DNA of 15,066 bases from Clostridia bacterium (GTDB lineage: Bacteria; Bacillota; Clostridia; Oscillospirales; Acutalibacteraceae): NCBI GenBank assembly GCA_900771185.1, contig CAAGND010000195.1, positions 1 through 15,066 on the forward strand, in the 5' to 3' direction. Position 1 is the first letter of the stretch. Each line of letters opens with the position of its first letter. Shown here in pieces: positions 1 through 6,068 of the stretch. A model generated the notes under the pieces. The model worked only from the letters and a program-made list of their open reading frames with translations. It had not been told where the DNA came from and ran no database searches. The position numbers and the translations under genes were made by a program.

Positions 1-49
1 AGTTCCTAATTGGAGTTCCGGGAATCCAATACATTTTAAGCTGTGCCAT
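1..49 (-). CDS. 5' end of an unidentified protein (partial)
   Basis: Only the first 16 codons are in the window; they read MAQLKMYWIPGTPIRN and continue past base 1. The ATG (bases 49-47) is preceded by a textbook SD, AGGAGG at 60-55, five bases away. A good promoter lies about 80 bases upstream. Start codon, SD and promoter together make this a real gene start. I do not recognise the family with confidence. The gene is separated from rlmD by an intrinsic terminator and has its own promoter, so it is a separate transcription unit. Confidence 0.75.
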   Translation of the reverse strand, partial: MAQLKMYWIPGTPIRN

Positions 50-129
50 TTTTTCCTCCTGTAATAAACATTTTCTATTCTGATTTTAAATGCTTTGTTG
101 TAAAACAAAACGCATAAAAATACTCTTTG

Positions 130-159
130 ATTATATAGATTTTTGTCATAATTTTTCAA
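130..159 (-). promoter_or_regulatory. Sigma-A-type promoter for the partial gene at 1-49
   Basis: On the minus strand a -35 TTGAAA (159-154) and a perfect -10 TATAAT (135-130) are separated by 18 bases. A perfect palindrome of six T then six A, flanked by C and G, lies just upstream of the -35 (163-176) and resembles an A/T-rich UP element. The predicted start near base 123 gives a leader of about 75 bases before the ATG. No start-site data; inference from consensus. Confidence 0.65.
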
Positions 160-345
160 GCTCTTTTTTAAAAAAGGTGCGCTGAAGAAAAGAAAACAGT
201 GAAAAACGGACACTATTTGAAAAAAACTGTGAAACATTCCGGCAAAAAACGCAGCCTCACAGCGACTGATATTTTCAATACGTCAATGGTGATTTAATAT
301 GCTGAAGTCATACATCATGACACATTATATACAGATTTTCGACAT

Positions 346-383
346 AAAAACAAAACTGATCCCTATTATGCGGAATCAGTTTA
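346..383 (-). terminator. Intrinsic terminator after rlmD
   Basis: On the minus strand the arms AAACTGATTCC (382-372) and GGATCAGTTT (362-353) form a stem of about 10 pairs with one bulged base and a loop of about 9 bases. TTTTGTTTTTATG follows. The hairpin lies about 57 bases beyond the rlmD stop, so it most likely ends the gtrA-rlmD transcript. Confidence 0.7.
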
Positions 384-439
384 TTTATTAACTTTTATTC
401 GTCTTATGTCGTGCGCTCAATCTAAAGGTTTTACAAGAT

Positions 440-1606
440 TTATTTTTGCAGAAGTACCACCGTCTCAATATGATTTGTGTGAGGAAACATGTCAACGGGC
501 TGTATGCGTTCGGCATGATAGCCGCAGGAGGTTAAAATACGGAGGTCGCGCTGCTGGGTTTCCGGATTGCAGGAGATATAGACAATCTTCTTCGGCGAAA
601 GTTTCATGACCGAGGATAAGAAGCGTTCATCGCTCCCCGCCCTCGGCGGGTCCATAAACACAACGTCCGCGCGCTCCCCGTCCGAAGCCATATCACTCAT
701 AAACTCACCCGCATCAGCGCAGAAAAATCGGGCGTTTGTTATGCCGTTTCTCTTCGCGTTTGCAACCGCGTCACGCACGGCATCGCGGTTGAGTTCAACG
801 CCTATGACCTCACCCGCGGTTTTTGATGCGGCAAGCCCTATTGTGCCTATCCCGCAATACGCATCTATCACCCGCTCGTTTCCGCTCATCGCAGCGTAGT
901 CCATCGCGGTGTTATAGAGCACCTCAGTCTGCACGGGATTTATCTGATAAAAGGAGCGCGATGATATTCTGAAAGTGAGTGAGCACAGCACATCCTCAAT
1001 CTTCCCACTTCCATAAAGCACATTTTCGCGCTCGCCAAGCACAAGACTTGTCTTGTAGGGATTAATATTGTGTATAACCGTTGTAATATCAGGATGCTCC
1101 TTGAGCAGAGCCTTGACAAAATTGTTTTTGGACGGAAAGATGGCTCCCGCTGTTACAAGCACGACCATAATCTGACCTGTGGAAAAGCCGCGTCTTACCA
1201 ACACATGGCGCAGCACGCCTCTGCCGCTGCGCTCGTCATAGGCCGGAATCTTAAAGCTTGAAAGTAAGTTTCTTATCGTAACTATTATTTTGTCCGCTTT
1301 CTCATCCTCTGTCAGGCAGGAATCTACGCAGACGACGCTGTGCGTCCCTGACTGATAGACACCGGATATTATCTTTCCGTTCTTCGCCGTTGTAAAGGCC
1401 GCCTGAACTTTGTTGCGGTAATGATACGGGTTTTCCATACCGATTATCCGTTCAACCTTGCAGAATCTGCCGAGCAGTTTCTCGACACGTCGCTGCTTCC
1501 ATTCAAGCTGCTCGCGATAGCTCATATTCTGGAGTTGACACCCGCCGCATTTTTTATAAAGCTCACATCTTTTTTCGCTTTGCTCAATCATTTTTTGATT
1601 CGGCAT
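440..1606 (-). CDS. rlmD: 23S rRNA (uracil-5-)-methyltransferase, RlmD/RlmCD (RumA) type, no TRAM domain
   Basis: A SAM-dependent enzyme that would methylate C5 of a uracil in 23S rRNA. The 388-residue protein begins almost at once with the iron-sulfur cysteines C14, C20 and C23 (motif CxxxxxCGGC); the fourth is probably C97. The methyltransferase core follows: SFYQINPVQTE (218-228), SAM motif VIDAYCGIGT (246-255), MDPPRAG (318-324), catalytic C346 in SCNP and the general base E381 in HIETV. The N-terminal TRAM RNA-binding domain of E. coli RlmD (first cluster Cys near residue 81) is missing. The ATG at 1606 has AAAGGA about 8 bases upstream. The gene overlaps the gtrA-like gene by 23 bases and is followed by a terminator. 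Gram-positive homologues can modify U747, U1939 or both; the sequence alone does not say which. Confidence 0.9.
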   Translation of the reverse strand: MPNQKMIEQSEKRCELYKKCGGCQLQNMSYREQLEWKQRRVEKLLGRFCKVERIIGMENPYHYRNKVQAAFTTAKNGKIISGVYQSGTHSVVCVDSCLTEDEKADKIIVTIRNLLSSFKIPAYDERSGRGVLRHVLVRRGFSTGQIMVVLVTAGAIFPSKNNFVKALLKEHPDITTVIHNINPYKTSLVLGERENVLYGSGKIEDVLCSLTFRISSRSFYQINPVQTEVLYNTAMDYAAMSGNERVIDAYCGIGTIGLAASKTAGEVIGVELNRDAVRDAVANAKRNGITNARFFCADAGEFMSDMASDGERADVVFMDPPRAGSDERFLSSVMKLSPKKIVYISCNPETQQRDLRILTSCGYHAERIQPVDMFPHTNHIETVVLLQK

Positions 1607-2078
1607 CTGATGCTTCCTTTGCTTTTTCTTTTTGTGCTATATCATTCGTGTTCATCGAATTGCGGTAAACAACAAAACGGCAGAAAAGATATTCCGTCAC
1701 GAGGTTGGTAACCATCGTCACGGCAAGAACTATATATTCATTTACCCCATAAGTCTCGGCGCAAAGATTGCCGATATAGGTTGAAAGCGGAGTGAAAACG
1801 CAGTAATATCCCGCGACTTTCAGCATTGCTATCGGTATATTGTTTGCTGATTTGAAAGTAAATTTGCGGTTAAAAGTAAAATTCCAAAGCACAGACAGCA
1901 CCAGCGCTGTCAGATAGGACGGCCAATATTTGAGATGCGCCACCTCATTAAGAAGCGTAAAGGTGACGGTCTGTATTATCCCCGCTGAGGCTGAAAACAG
2001 CGCGAACTTGACCGTTTGAATGAGTGTCTGCTTTTTTGTCAGCTTCTGTGTGCCGTTATCGGCTTTTTTTTCGTCCAT
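1584..2078 (-). CDS. GtrA-family four-helix membrane protein
   Basis: The 164-residue protein has four predicted membrane segments near residues 24-44, 53-68, 84-104 and 114-133. It carries the family motif NFTFNRKFTF (66-75) between the second and third helices and FCRFVVYR after the fourth. Both ends are charged and soluble. GtrA-like proteins are thought to move lipid-linked sugars (such as undecaprenyl-phosphate glucose) across the membrane for cell-surface glycosylation. The partner glycosyltransferase is not in the window, so the substrate is unknown. The ATG at 2078 has AGGAG at 2093-2089, ten bases upstream. The 3' end overlaps rlmD by 23 bases, which suggests coupled expression of two unrelated functions. 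The structured spacer just upstream may regulate it. Confidence 0.88.
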   Translation of the reverse strand: MDEKKADNGTQKLTKKQTLIQTVKFALFSASAGIIQTVTFTLLNEVAHLKYWPSYLTALVLSVLWNFTFNRKFTFKSANNIPIAMLKVAGYYCVFTPLSTYIGNLCAETYGVNEYIVLAVTMVTNLVTEYLFCRFVVYRNSMNTNDIAQKEKAKEASDAESKND

Positions 2079-2088
2079 TTTTTCATTT

Positions 2089-2208
2089 CTCCTTTTTTAA
2101 TGTATAAAAGGACTGCCGAAGTGACAGTCCTTTCAGACTGTCGAAAAAATCGCCATTGTCTTGCACGATTTTTCAAAGTCTGACACTTTATTGATGAGCT
2201 AAGACTTT
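2089..2208 (-). promoter_or_regulatory. Structured spacer with mutually exclusive stems upstream of the gtrA-like gene
   Basis: Between the recN stop and the gtrA-like SD, minus-strand RNA can form several overlapping stems. A: AAAGTCT (2208-2202) with AGACTTT (2181-2175). B: a long imperfect hairpin, 2182-2166 with 2152-2134. C: GACAGTC (2142-2136) with GACTGTC (2129-2123). D: AAAGGACTG (2133-2125) with CAGTCCTTT (2115-2107), extended by two further pairs. E: CCTTTT (2111-2106) with AAAAGG (2096-2091), which covers part of the SD. A competes with B, B with C, C with D and D with E. This could be an attenuator or SD-switching leader, or a repeat-derived element. No ligand class was recognised. 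Confidence 0.45.
2107..2133 (-). terminator. Strong hairpin after recN, probable (possibly conditional) terminator
   Basis: Minus-strand RNA reads AAAGGACUGUC, loop ACUUC, GGCAGUCCUUU, then UAUAC. The stem has 11 pairs, one of them G-U. The same DNA read on the plus strand would have an A-C mismatch at that position, which favours function in minus-strand RNA. The U tract (UUUUAU) is short. No clear promoter separates it from the gtrA-like gene, so termination may be partial. Confidence 0.5.
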
Positions 2209-2212
2209 CCGC

Positions 2213-3889
2213 TCACTTTAAAACACCTGCGCTGCGCAGCATCTCTTCAGCGTTGCGCAGCTGAAGTTCAGTGACATTAAGGCCTCCCGTTATCCGCGCA
2301 AGCTCACGCTTTCTCCCCTCAATGTCAAGCCGCTCAACCTCGGTATAGGTCTTGCCGTCTCTGACGGATTTGCTTATCCGCATATGGCAATCCGCCATTG
2401 CGGCTATCTGGGACAGATGCGTCACGCAGATTACCTGACGCCCTTTTGACACCTCACGCAGCTTCATGGCCACCTTTTGAGCCGCCCTGCCGCTGACACC
2501 GACATCTATCTCATCGAAAATCATCGTGTCAAGCTCATCCTTATCCGCAAGCACGCTCTTTATGGCGAGCATAACCCTTGACAGTTCACCGCCCGACGCG
2601 ATTTTCGCAAGCGGCTTCGGAGTCTCTCCGGCATTTGCTGAGATGAGAAATTCTATACTGTCCGCACCATTGACGGTGAACGCCGTCTTTGTGCGCTCGA
2701 CTGAAAATCTGACATTCGGCATATCAAGGAACTCAAGCTGTTCCATGACATTTTTTTCAAAAAGACGCGCCGCTTTTTCTCTTGATTCGGTGAGTCGCTG
2801 CGCAAGTGTCCTGACCTGAGCCTTGGTGGAATCGACAAGCGAATCAAGCTGTTTCAAACGCTCATCGGAGAGAATTATCGTCTCTCTCCTCTCACGCGCA
2901 TCGGAAAGAAATTCGAGCATGTCCTCCTCGGTCGCACCGTATTTGACGGAGAGTCTGAAAAGTTCATCCAGTCTCTCCTCAATACTGTTGAGTTCCGACG
3001 GGTCATAGTCAAAATCATCAAGTGCACGTCTGACCTCATCCGCACATTCCTCAAGCTCATATCCGGCACTGCGCATCGCCTGAGCCACAGGCGCAACCTG
3101 TTTATAATATTCAGCCGCATCCTCGGCCAGTCCGGCGGCATCACCCACGGCGGAGACCGCGCCGAATCCGTCCTCACCGCCGTTGAGAATGTCATATGCC
3201 GCTCTCAGCGAAGAGATGATCTTTTCGCAATTCTGCAAAAGATCCTTTCTGCCGACAAGCTCATCGCGCTCACCCGGTTTTATATCCGCCTGTTCAAGCT
3301 CATCGATCTGAAAGTCAAGCAAATCGAGCTGACGGAGCTTCTCAGCCTCATCCGTATTGAGCGACTCTCTCTCCTTGATATACGAGCACAGCAGCGCAAA
3401 CTTCTCCCTATATTCCGAAAGCAGGGCGAAATTGCCCGCTATTGAATCTATAAAAGTAAAATGTTTTTCAGGCGACAAAAGTGCCTGATTATCATGCTGA
3501 CCATGAATATTTATAAGCTCATGGCCAACCTGCCGCAGAACAGACACTGTCGCCGGGACACCGTTGATTCTGCATGAGTTTTTTCCGTCGGCGCTGAGAG
3601 TTCTCTGAAGCAGAATATTCCCGTCCTCGTCCGGAAAAATATCAAACTCGGCAAGACGCCCACAAACGGAGCCGGACACATCTGAAAACAGAGCAGTCAC
3701 CCTCGCGGATGACGCTCCCGTTCTGATAAGCTCCCTTGAGGTGCGCTCACCGAGCACTGCGTTGATAGAATCGATTATTATAGATTTTCCCGCACCGGTT
3801 TCGCCGGTGAGAACGTTAAGACCCGAATCGAACTCTATATCAGCGCTTTCTATAATAGCAATATTCTCAATTTTCAAGCTAAGAAGCAT
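2213..3889 (-). CDS. recN: DNA repair protein RecN
   Basis: An SMC-like ATPase that acts early at DNA double-strand breaks. The 558-residue length is normal. The Walker A motif GETGAGKS is at residues 29-36. Charged, probably coiled-coil sequence fills the middle. The ABC signature ASGGELSRVM (431-440), Walker B MIFDEID (456-462) and the VTHLSQIA segment (about 489-496) follow. The ATG at 3889 has GAGG nine bases upstream, overlapping the argR stop; the genes are 11 bases apart. recN next to argR is the usual Firmicutes arrangement. It is the last gene of the large operon and is followed by the structured spacer instead of spoIVB-spo0A. Confidence 0.96.
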   Translation of the reverse strand: MLLSLKIENIAIIESADIEFDSGLNVLTGETGAGKSIIIDSINAVLGERTSRELIRTGASSARVTALFSDVSGSVCGRLAEFDIFPDEDGNILLQRTLSADGKNSCRINGVPATVSVLRQVGHELINIHGQHDNQALLSPEKHFTFIDSIAGNFALLSEYREKFALLCSYIKERESLNTDEAEKLRQLDLLDFQIDELEQADIKPGERDELVGRKDLLQNCEKIISSLRAAYDILNGGEDGFGAVSAVGDAAGLAEDAAEYYKQVAPVAQAMRSAGYELEECADEVRRALDDFDYDPSELNSIEERLDELFRLSVKYGATEEDMLEFLSDARERRETIILSDERLKQLDSLVDSTKAQVRTLAQRLTESREKAARLFEKNVMEQLEFLDMPNVRFSVERTKTAFTVNGADSIEFLISANAGETPKPLAKIASGGELSRVMLAIKSVLADKDELDTMIFDEIDVGVSGRAAQKVAMKLREVSKGRQVICVTHLSQIAAMADCHMRISKSVRDGKTYTEVERLDIEGRKRELARITGGLNVTELQLRNAEEMLRSAGVLK

Positions 3890-3900
3890 TCAAGCCAACC

Positions 3901-4353
3901 TCATTTTTCAATAAGCCGTTTTATGGCGTCTTTCATCTGAGATGCGTAGCCCTCTGTTCTGCAAAGGGCGAAAATAGTATCGTCACCGGCAAGCGTTCCG
4001 ACAAGCCCGTCCCACTGCATGGAATCAAAAGCCGCGCAAGCCGCCTGCGCCATACCGGTATAACAGCGGATAACTATTGTATTTCCGGCATAATCGGCGG
4101 AAACCACCGACTGGACAAATATGCTGCGGAATTTTGAAATAAGCTCATCAGACTCGGTTCTTGTCACGGCATATTTATACTGACCGTTATTCCCCATAGT
4201 CTTGACAAGGCGAAGCTCCTTTATATCCCTGGAAACAGTCGCCTGAGTCGCCTCAAAGCCAAAATCGCGCAGCTTCTGAAGCAGTTCATCCTGAGTTGAC
4301 AGCTCATATTTATCGATTATCTCCAGCATCGCTTCCTGTCTTTTCTTTTTCAC
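3901..4353 (-). CDS. argR: Arginine repressor ArgR/AhrC
   Basis: An arginine-responsive hexameric transcription regulator. The 150-residue protein has an N-terminal winged helix (about 1-65, with recognition helix QATVSRDIKELRLV at 37-50) and a C-terminal oligomerisation and arginine-binding domain. The latter contains the family GMAQAA and LVGTLAGDDTIFAL segments; the aspartates of GDD at 123-125 are expected to contact arginine. The start is GTG at 4353 with GGGGG seven bases upstream. The nadK stop is 14 bases upstream and the recN start 11 bases downstream. No arginine-biosynthesis gene is in the window, so its targets probably lie elsewhere. Confidence 0.95.
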   Translation of the reverse strand: MKKKRQEAMLEIIDKYELSTQDELLQKLRDFGFEATQATVSRDIKELRLVKTMGNNGQYKYAVTRTESDELISKFRSIFVQSVVSADYAGNTIVIRCYTGMAQAACAAFDSMQWDGLVGTLAGDDTIFALCRTEGYASQMKDAIKRLIEK

Positions 4354-4367
4354 GTTTTTACCCCCTG

Positions 4368-5237
4368 TTAAAATACCGTTTCAGAGTCTTTGTTCCACTG
4401 TATCATCTTGCGGTTAAGAATATCAAGGAAATTATCGGATTTCAGTCTGATAAATTCCGCGTTTATCTCCGCTTTTACAATTCTCACCCTGCCGCAGGCC
4501 GGAACCGTTATCGGCTCATCTCCGTCACACGAAAATGAAAATTCACTTCCGCCCGCCGAAGTCACGCTGAGCTCCGAGCCGGCGCCGAAAACAAGCGAGC
4601 GCGAGAAAACGGAGTGCGAGCACACCGGGGTAAGAATTATCCCCTCAAGCTGAGGATCGACCACCGGCCCGCCGGCCGACAGAGAATATGCCGTTGAGCC
4701 TGTCGGCGTTGCGATAATGATGCCATCGCCGAGATATTTGTTGAAATGCCTGCCGTTGAGGTCAACATTAAGTTCCGATATTCCGAGCTTTCCAGCACGC
4801 ATAAAGGTGGTGTCGTTTATACTGTATCCACAGTTGATATCGGTTCCGCCATGGGACACAACGGTTTTGAGCATCATTCTCCTGTCTATCTCATAGTCCC
4901 CGGAAATAAGCTTACCGAGCAGGTCAAGCTCGTGGCTTTCAAGCCCTGCCATAAAAGCGAGACGTCCGGCATTTATGCCGAGCACCGGTTTTGCATGCAT
5001 AGCCGCTTTTTTCGCCGAATGTATTATAGTACCGTCCCCGCCAACGGTTATGAGAGCCGTGCAGCGGCGAAGCATCTCTTCCTCTTCAAGAAATTCAGCC
5101 GAGGTATCTGCAAAAATCTCCCGATACGCACGGTCTATTGTATACTCCGCTGAAAAACGGTCGAGCTGACTGCAGATGCGCCGTGTCACCTGAGCCGCAT
5201 TTTCCCTTGTCAGATTCGGAATGATTGCGAAGTTAAT
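4368..5237 (-). CDS. nadK: NAD kinase, apparent ATT start
   Basis: Phosphorylates NAD to NADP with ATP or polyphosphate. Numbered from the ATT at 5237 the protein has 289 residues, a normal family length, and begins like its relatives (MNFAIIPN). Key motifs are GGDGT (66-70), GINAGRLAFMAG (87-98), SINDT (139-143) and the long GDGIIIATPTGSTAYSLSAGGP block (170-191). The family usually has a second glycine where GRLAF has alanine. The only nearby standard start is GTG at 5246, which lies inside the perfect SD and has none of its own. The long in-frame extension upstream to 5327 lies inside tlyA and adds no family sequence. The start overlaps the tlyA stop by one base (ATTAA), a coupling arrangement. 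Confidence 0.94.
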   Translation of the reverse strand: MNFAIIPNLTRENAAQVTRRICSQLDRFSAEYTIDRAYREIFADTSAEFLEEEEMLRRCTALITVGGDGTIIHSAKKAAMHAKPVLGINAGRLAFMAGLESHELDLLGKLISGDYEIDRRMMLKTVVSHGGTDINCGYSINDTTFMRAGKLGISELNVDLNGRHFNKYLGDGIIIATPTGSTAYSLSAGGPVVDPQLEGIILTPVCSHSVFSRSLVFGAGSELSVTSAGGSEFSFSCDGDEPITVPACGRVRIVKAEINAEFIRLKSDNFLDILNRKMIQWNKDSETVF

Positions 5238-6054
5238 GACGATCACCTCCGTTAAGGTGAGTGTGAGAGGCCGCGACAACTCCCGCAATATCGGGTGCGC
5301 AGGGCGTGCCTCCCCGCCCTTTTTCAAGATATATCAGATATTCTATATTACCCTCCGGTCCTTTGACCGGTGAGAAATCAAGTCCCTTTATAATGAATCC
5401 TGCCTCAACAGCAAAAGCGCACACATTCTCAATAACTTTTATATGCACACGGCGGTCACGGACAACGCCTTTTTTTCCGACATTCTCCCTGCCGGCCTCG
5501 AACTGCGGTTTTATAAGACATACAGCAGTGCCGCCGTCTCTGAGCAGCATATTGAGCGTGGGAAGAATAAGTTTCAGGGAAATAAACGAAACATCAACAC
5601 TTGCAAAATCGGCAAGCTCCGGAATCTGCTGTGCGGTTATGTAGCGGAAATTCGTCTTTTCCAGGTTCACTACCCGTTCATCATTCAGGAGTTTTTCGGA
5701 AAGCTGACCCGTTCCCGAATCGACGGCATAGACCCTTCGTGCTCCGCACTGGAGCATACAATCTGTAAACCCGCCGGTGGACGCACCGACATCGATGCAT
5801 AAATATCCGTTCAAATTCAGGCCGAAGCTTTCAACTGCTTTTTGAAGTTTGAGTCCTCCGCGGCTTACAAAGCGTTCAGATTCACCTTTGAATTCAATTA
5901 TATCACAGCTATTTGCTAAAAGTCCAGCTTTAAATACTTTTCGACTGTTTAAATATACATTGCCGCTTTTTATCATATCCTTGGCTTTTTCGCGTGACCC
6001 GGCAATACCTTTTTCGACCATCAGCACGTCAAGCCGTTTTTTTTCGCCGTCCAG
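5233..6054 (-). CDS. tlyA: TlyA-family S4-domain rRNA 2'-O-methyltransferase (hemolysin A-like)
   Basis: The family methylates ribose 2'-O positions in rRNA (C1409 and C1920 in Mycobacterium); the older name is hemolysin A. An N-terminal S4 RNA-binding domain is followed by an FtsJ-like Rossmann domain with RGGLKL (65-70), IDVGASTGGFTD (87-98), DVSFIS (154-159) and KPQFEAGRE (182-190). Numbering uses a CTG start at 6054, giving 273 residues. That start keeps the conserved S4 opening RLDVLM and has AAAGGGG eight bases upstream. The conventional GTG at 6027 (264 residues) would remove RLD and has no SD. The gene starts 14 bases after the dxs stop and overlaps nadK by one base in the ATTAA junction. 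Function is certain to family level; the start is inferred. Confidence 0.9.
   Translation of the reverse strand: MDGEKKRLDVLMVEKGIAGSREKAKDMIKSGNVYLNSRKVFKAGLLANSCDIIEFKGESERFVSRGGLKLQKAVESFGLNLNGYLCIDVGASTGGFTDCMLQCGARRVYAVDSGTGQLSEKLLNDERVVNLEKTNFRYITAQQIPELADFASVDVSFISLKLILPTLNMLLRDGGTAVCLIKPQFEAGRENVGKKGVVRDRRVHIKVIENVCAFAVEAGFIIKGLDFSPVKGPEGNIEYLIYLEKGRGGTPCAPDIAGVVAASHTHLNGGDRH
5241..5250 (-). promoter_or_regulatory. Perfect extended Shine-Dalgarno site for nadK
   Basis: The minus strand reads GGAGGTGATC, ten bases fully complementary to the conserved 3' tail of 16S rRNA (GATCACCTCC). Eight bases lie between GGAGG and the ATT at 5237. The site is inside the last codons of tlyA. It decides the nadK start, because neither ATG nor TTG occurs at the right distance and the GTG overlaps the SD itself. 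Confidence 0.8.
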
Positions 6055-6068
6055 ATATACTTCCCCTT

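Larger units (their letters stand above)
61..439. other. AT-rich intergenic region
   Basis: No convincing coding region was found on either strand. From right to left it holds the rlmD terminator (346-383), a minus-strand TATAAT at 329-324 without a clear -35, a 5-5-5 inverted repeat GTCAT/ATGAC at 307-321, an 11-of-12 direct repeat AAAAC(A/T)GTGAAA (193-204 and 223-234, 30 bases apart), the promoter at 130-159, and the leader of the partial gene. A 67-codon plus-strand reading frame from 406 is mostly the mirror of the rlmD end and has no SD. Confidence 0.6.

Noticed and set aside
163..176. Perfect T6A6 palindrome with C/G ends
   Set aside because: Could be read as a terminator or operator, but it is an A/T tract beside a promoter -35 and is better explained as an UP-like element.
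193..234. Pair of similar 12-base direct repeats as a CRISPR or iteron
   Set aside because: Only two imperfect copies in AT-rich sequence; no array, no neighbouring cas or replication gene.
5238..5327. 30-residue N-terminal extension of NadK
   Set aside because: Lies inside tlyA, has no SD, and would place the perfect SD within the gene; family proteins start at the FAIIPN strand.
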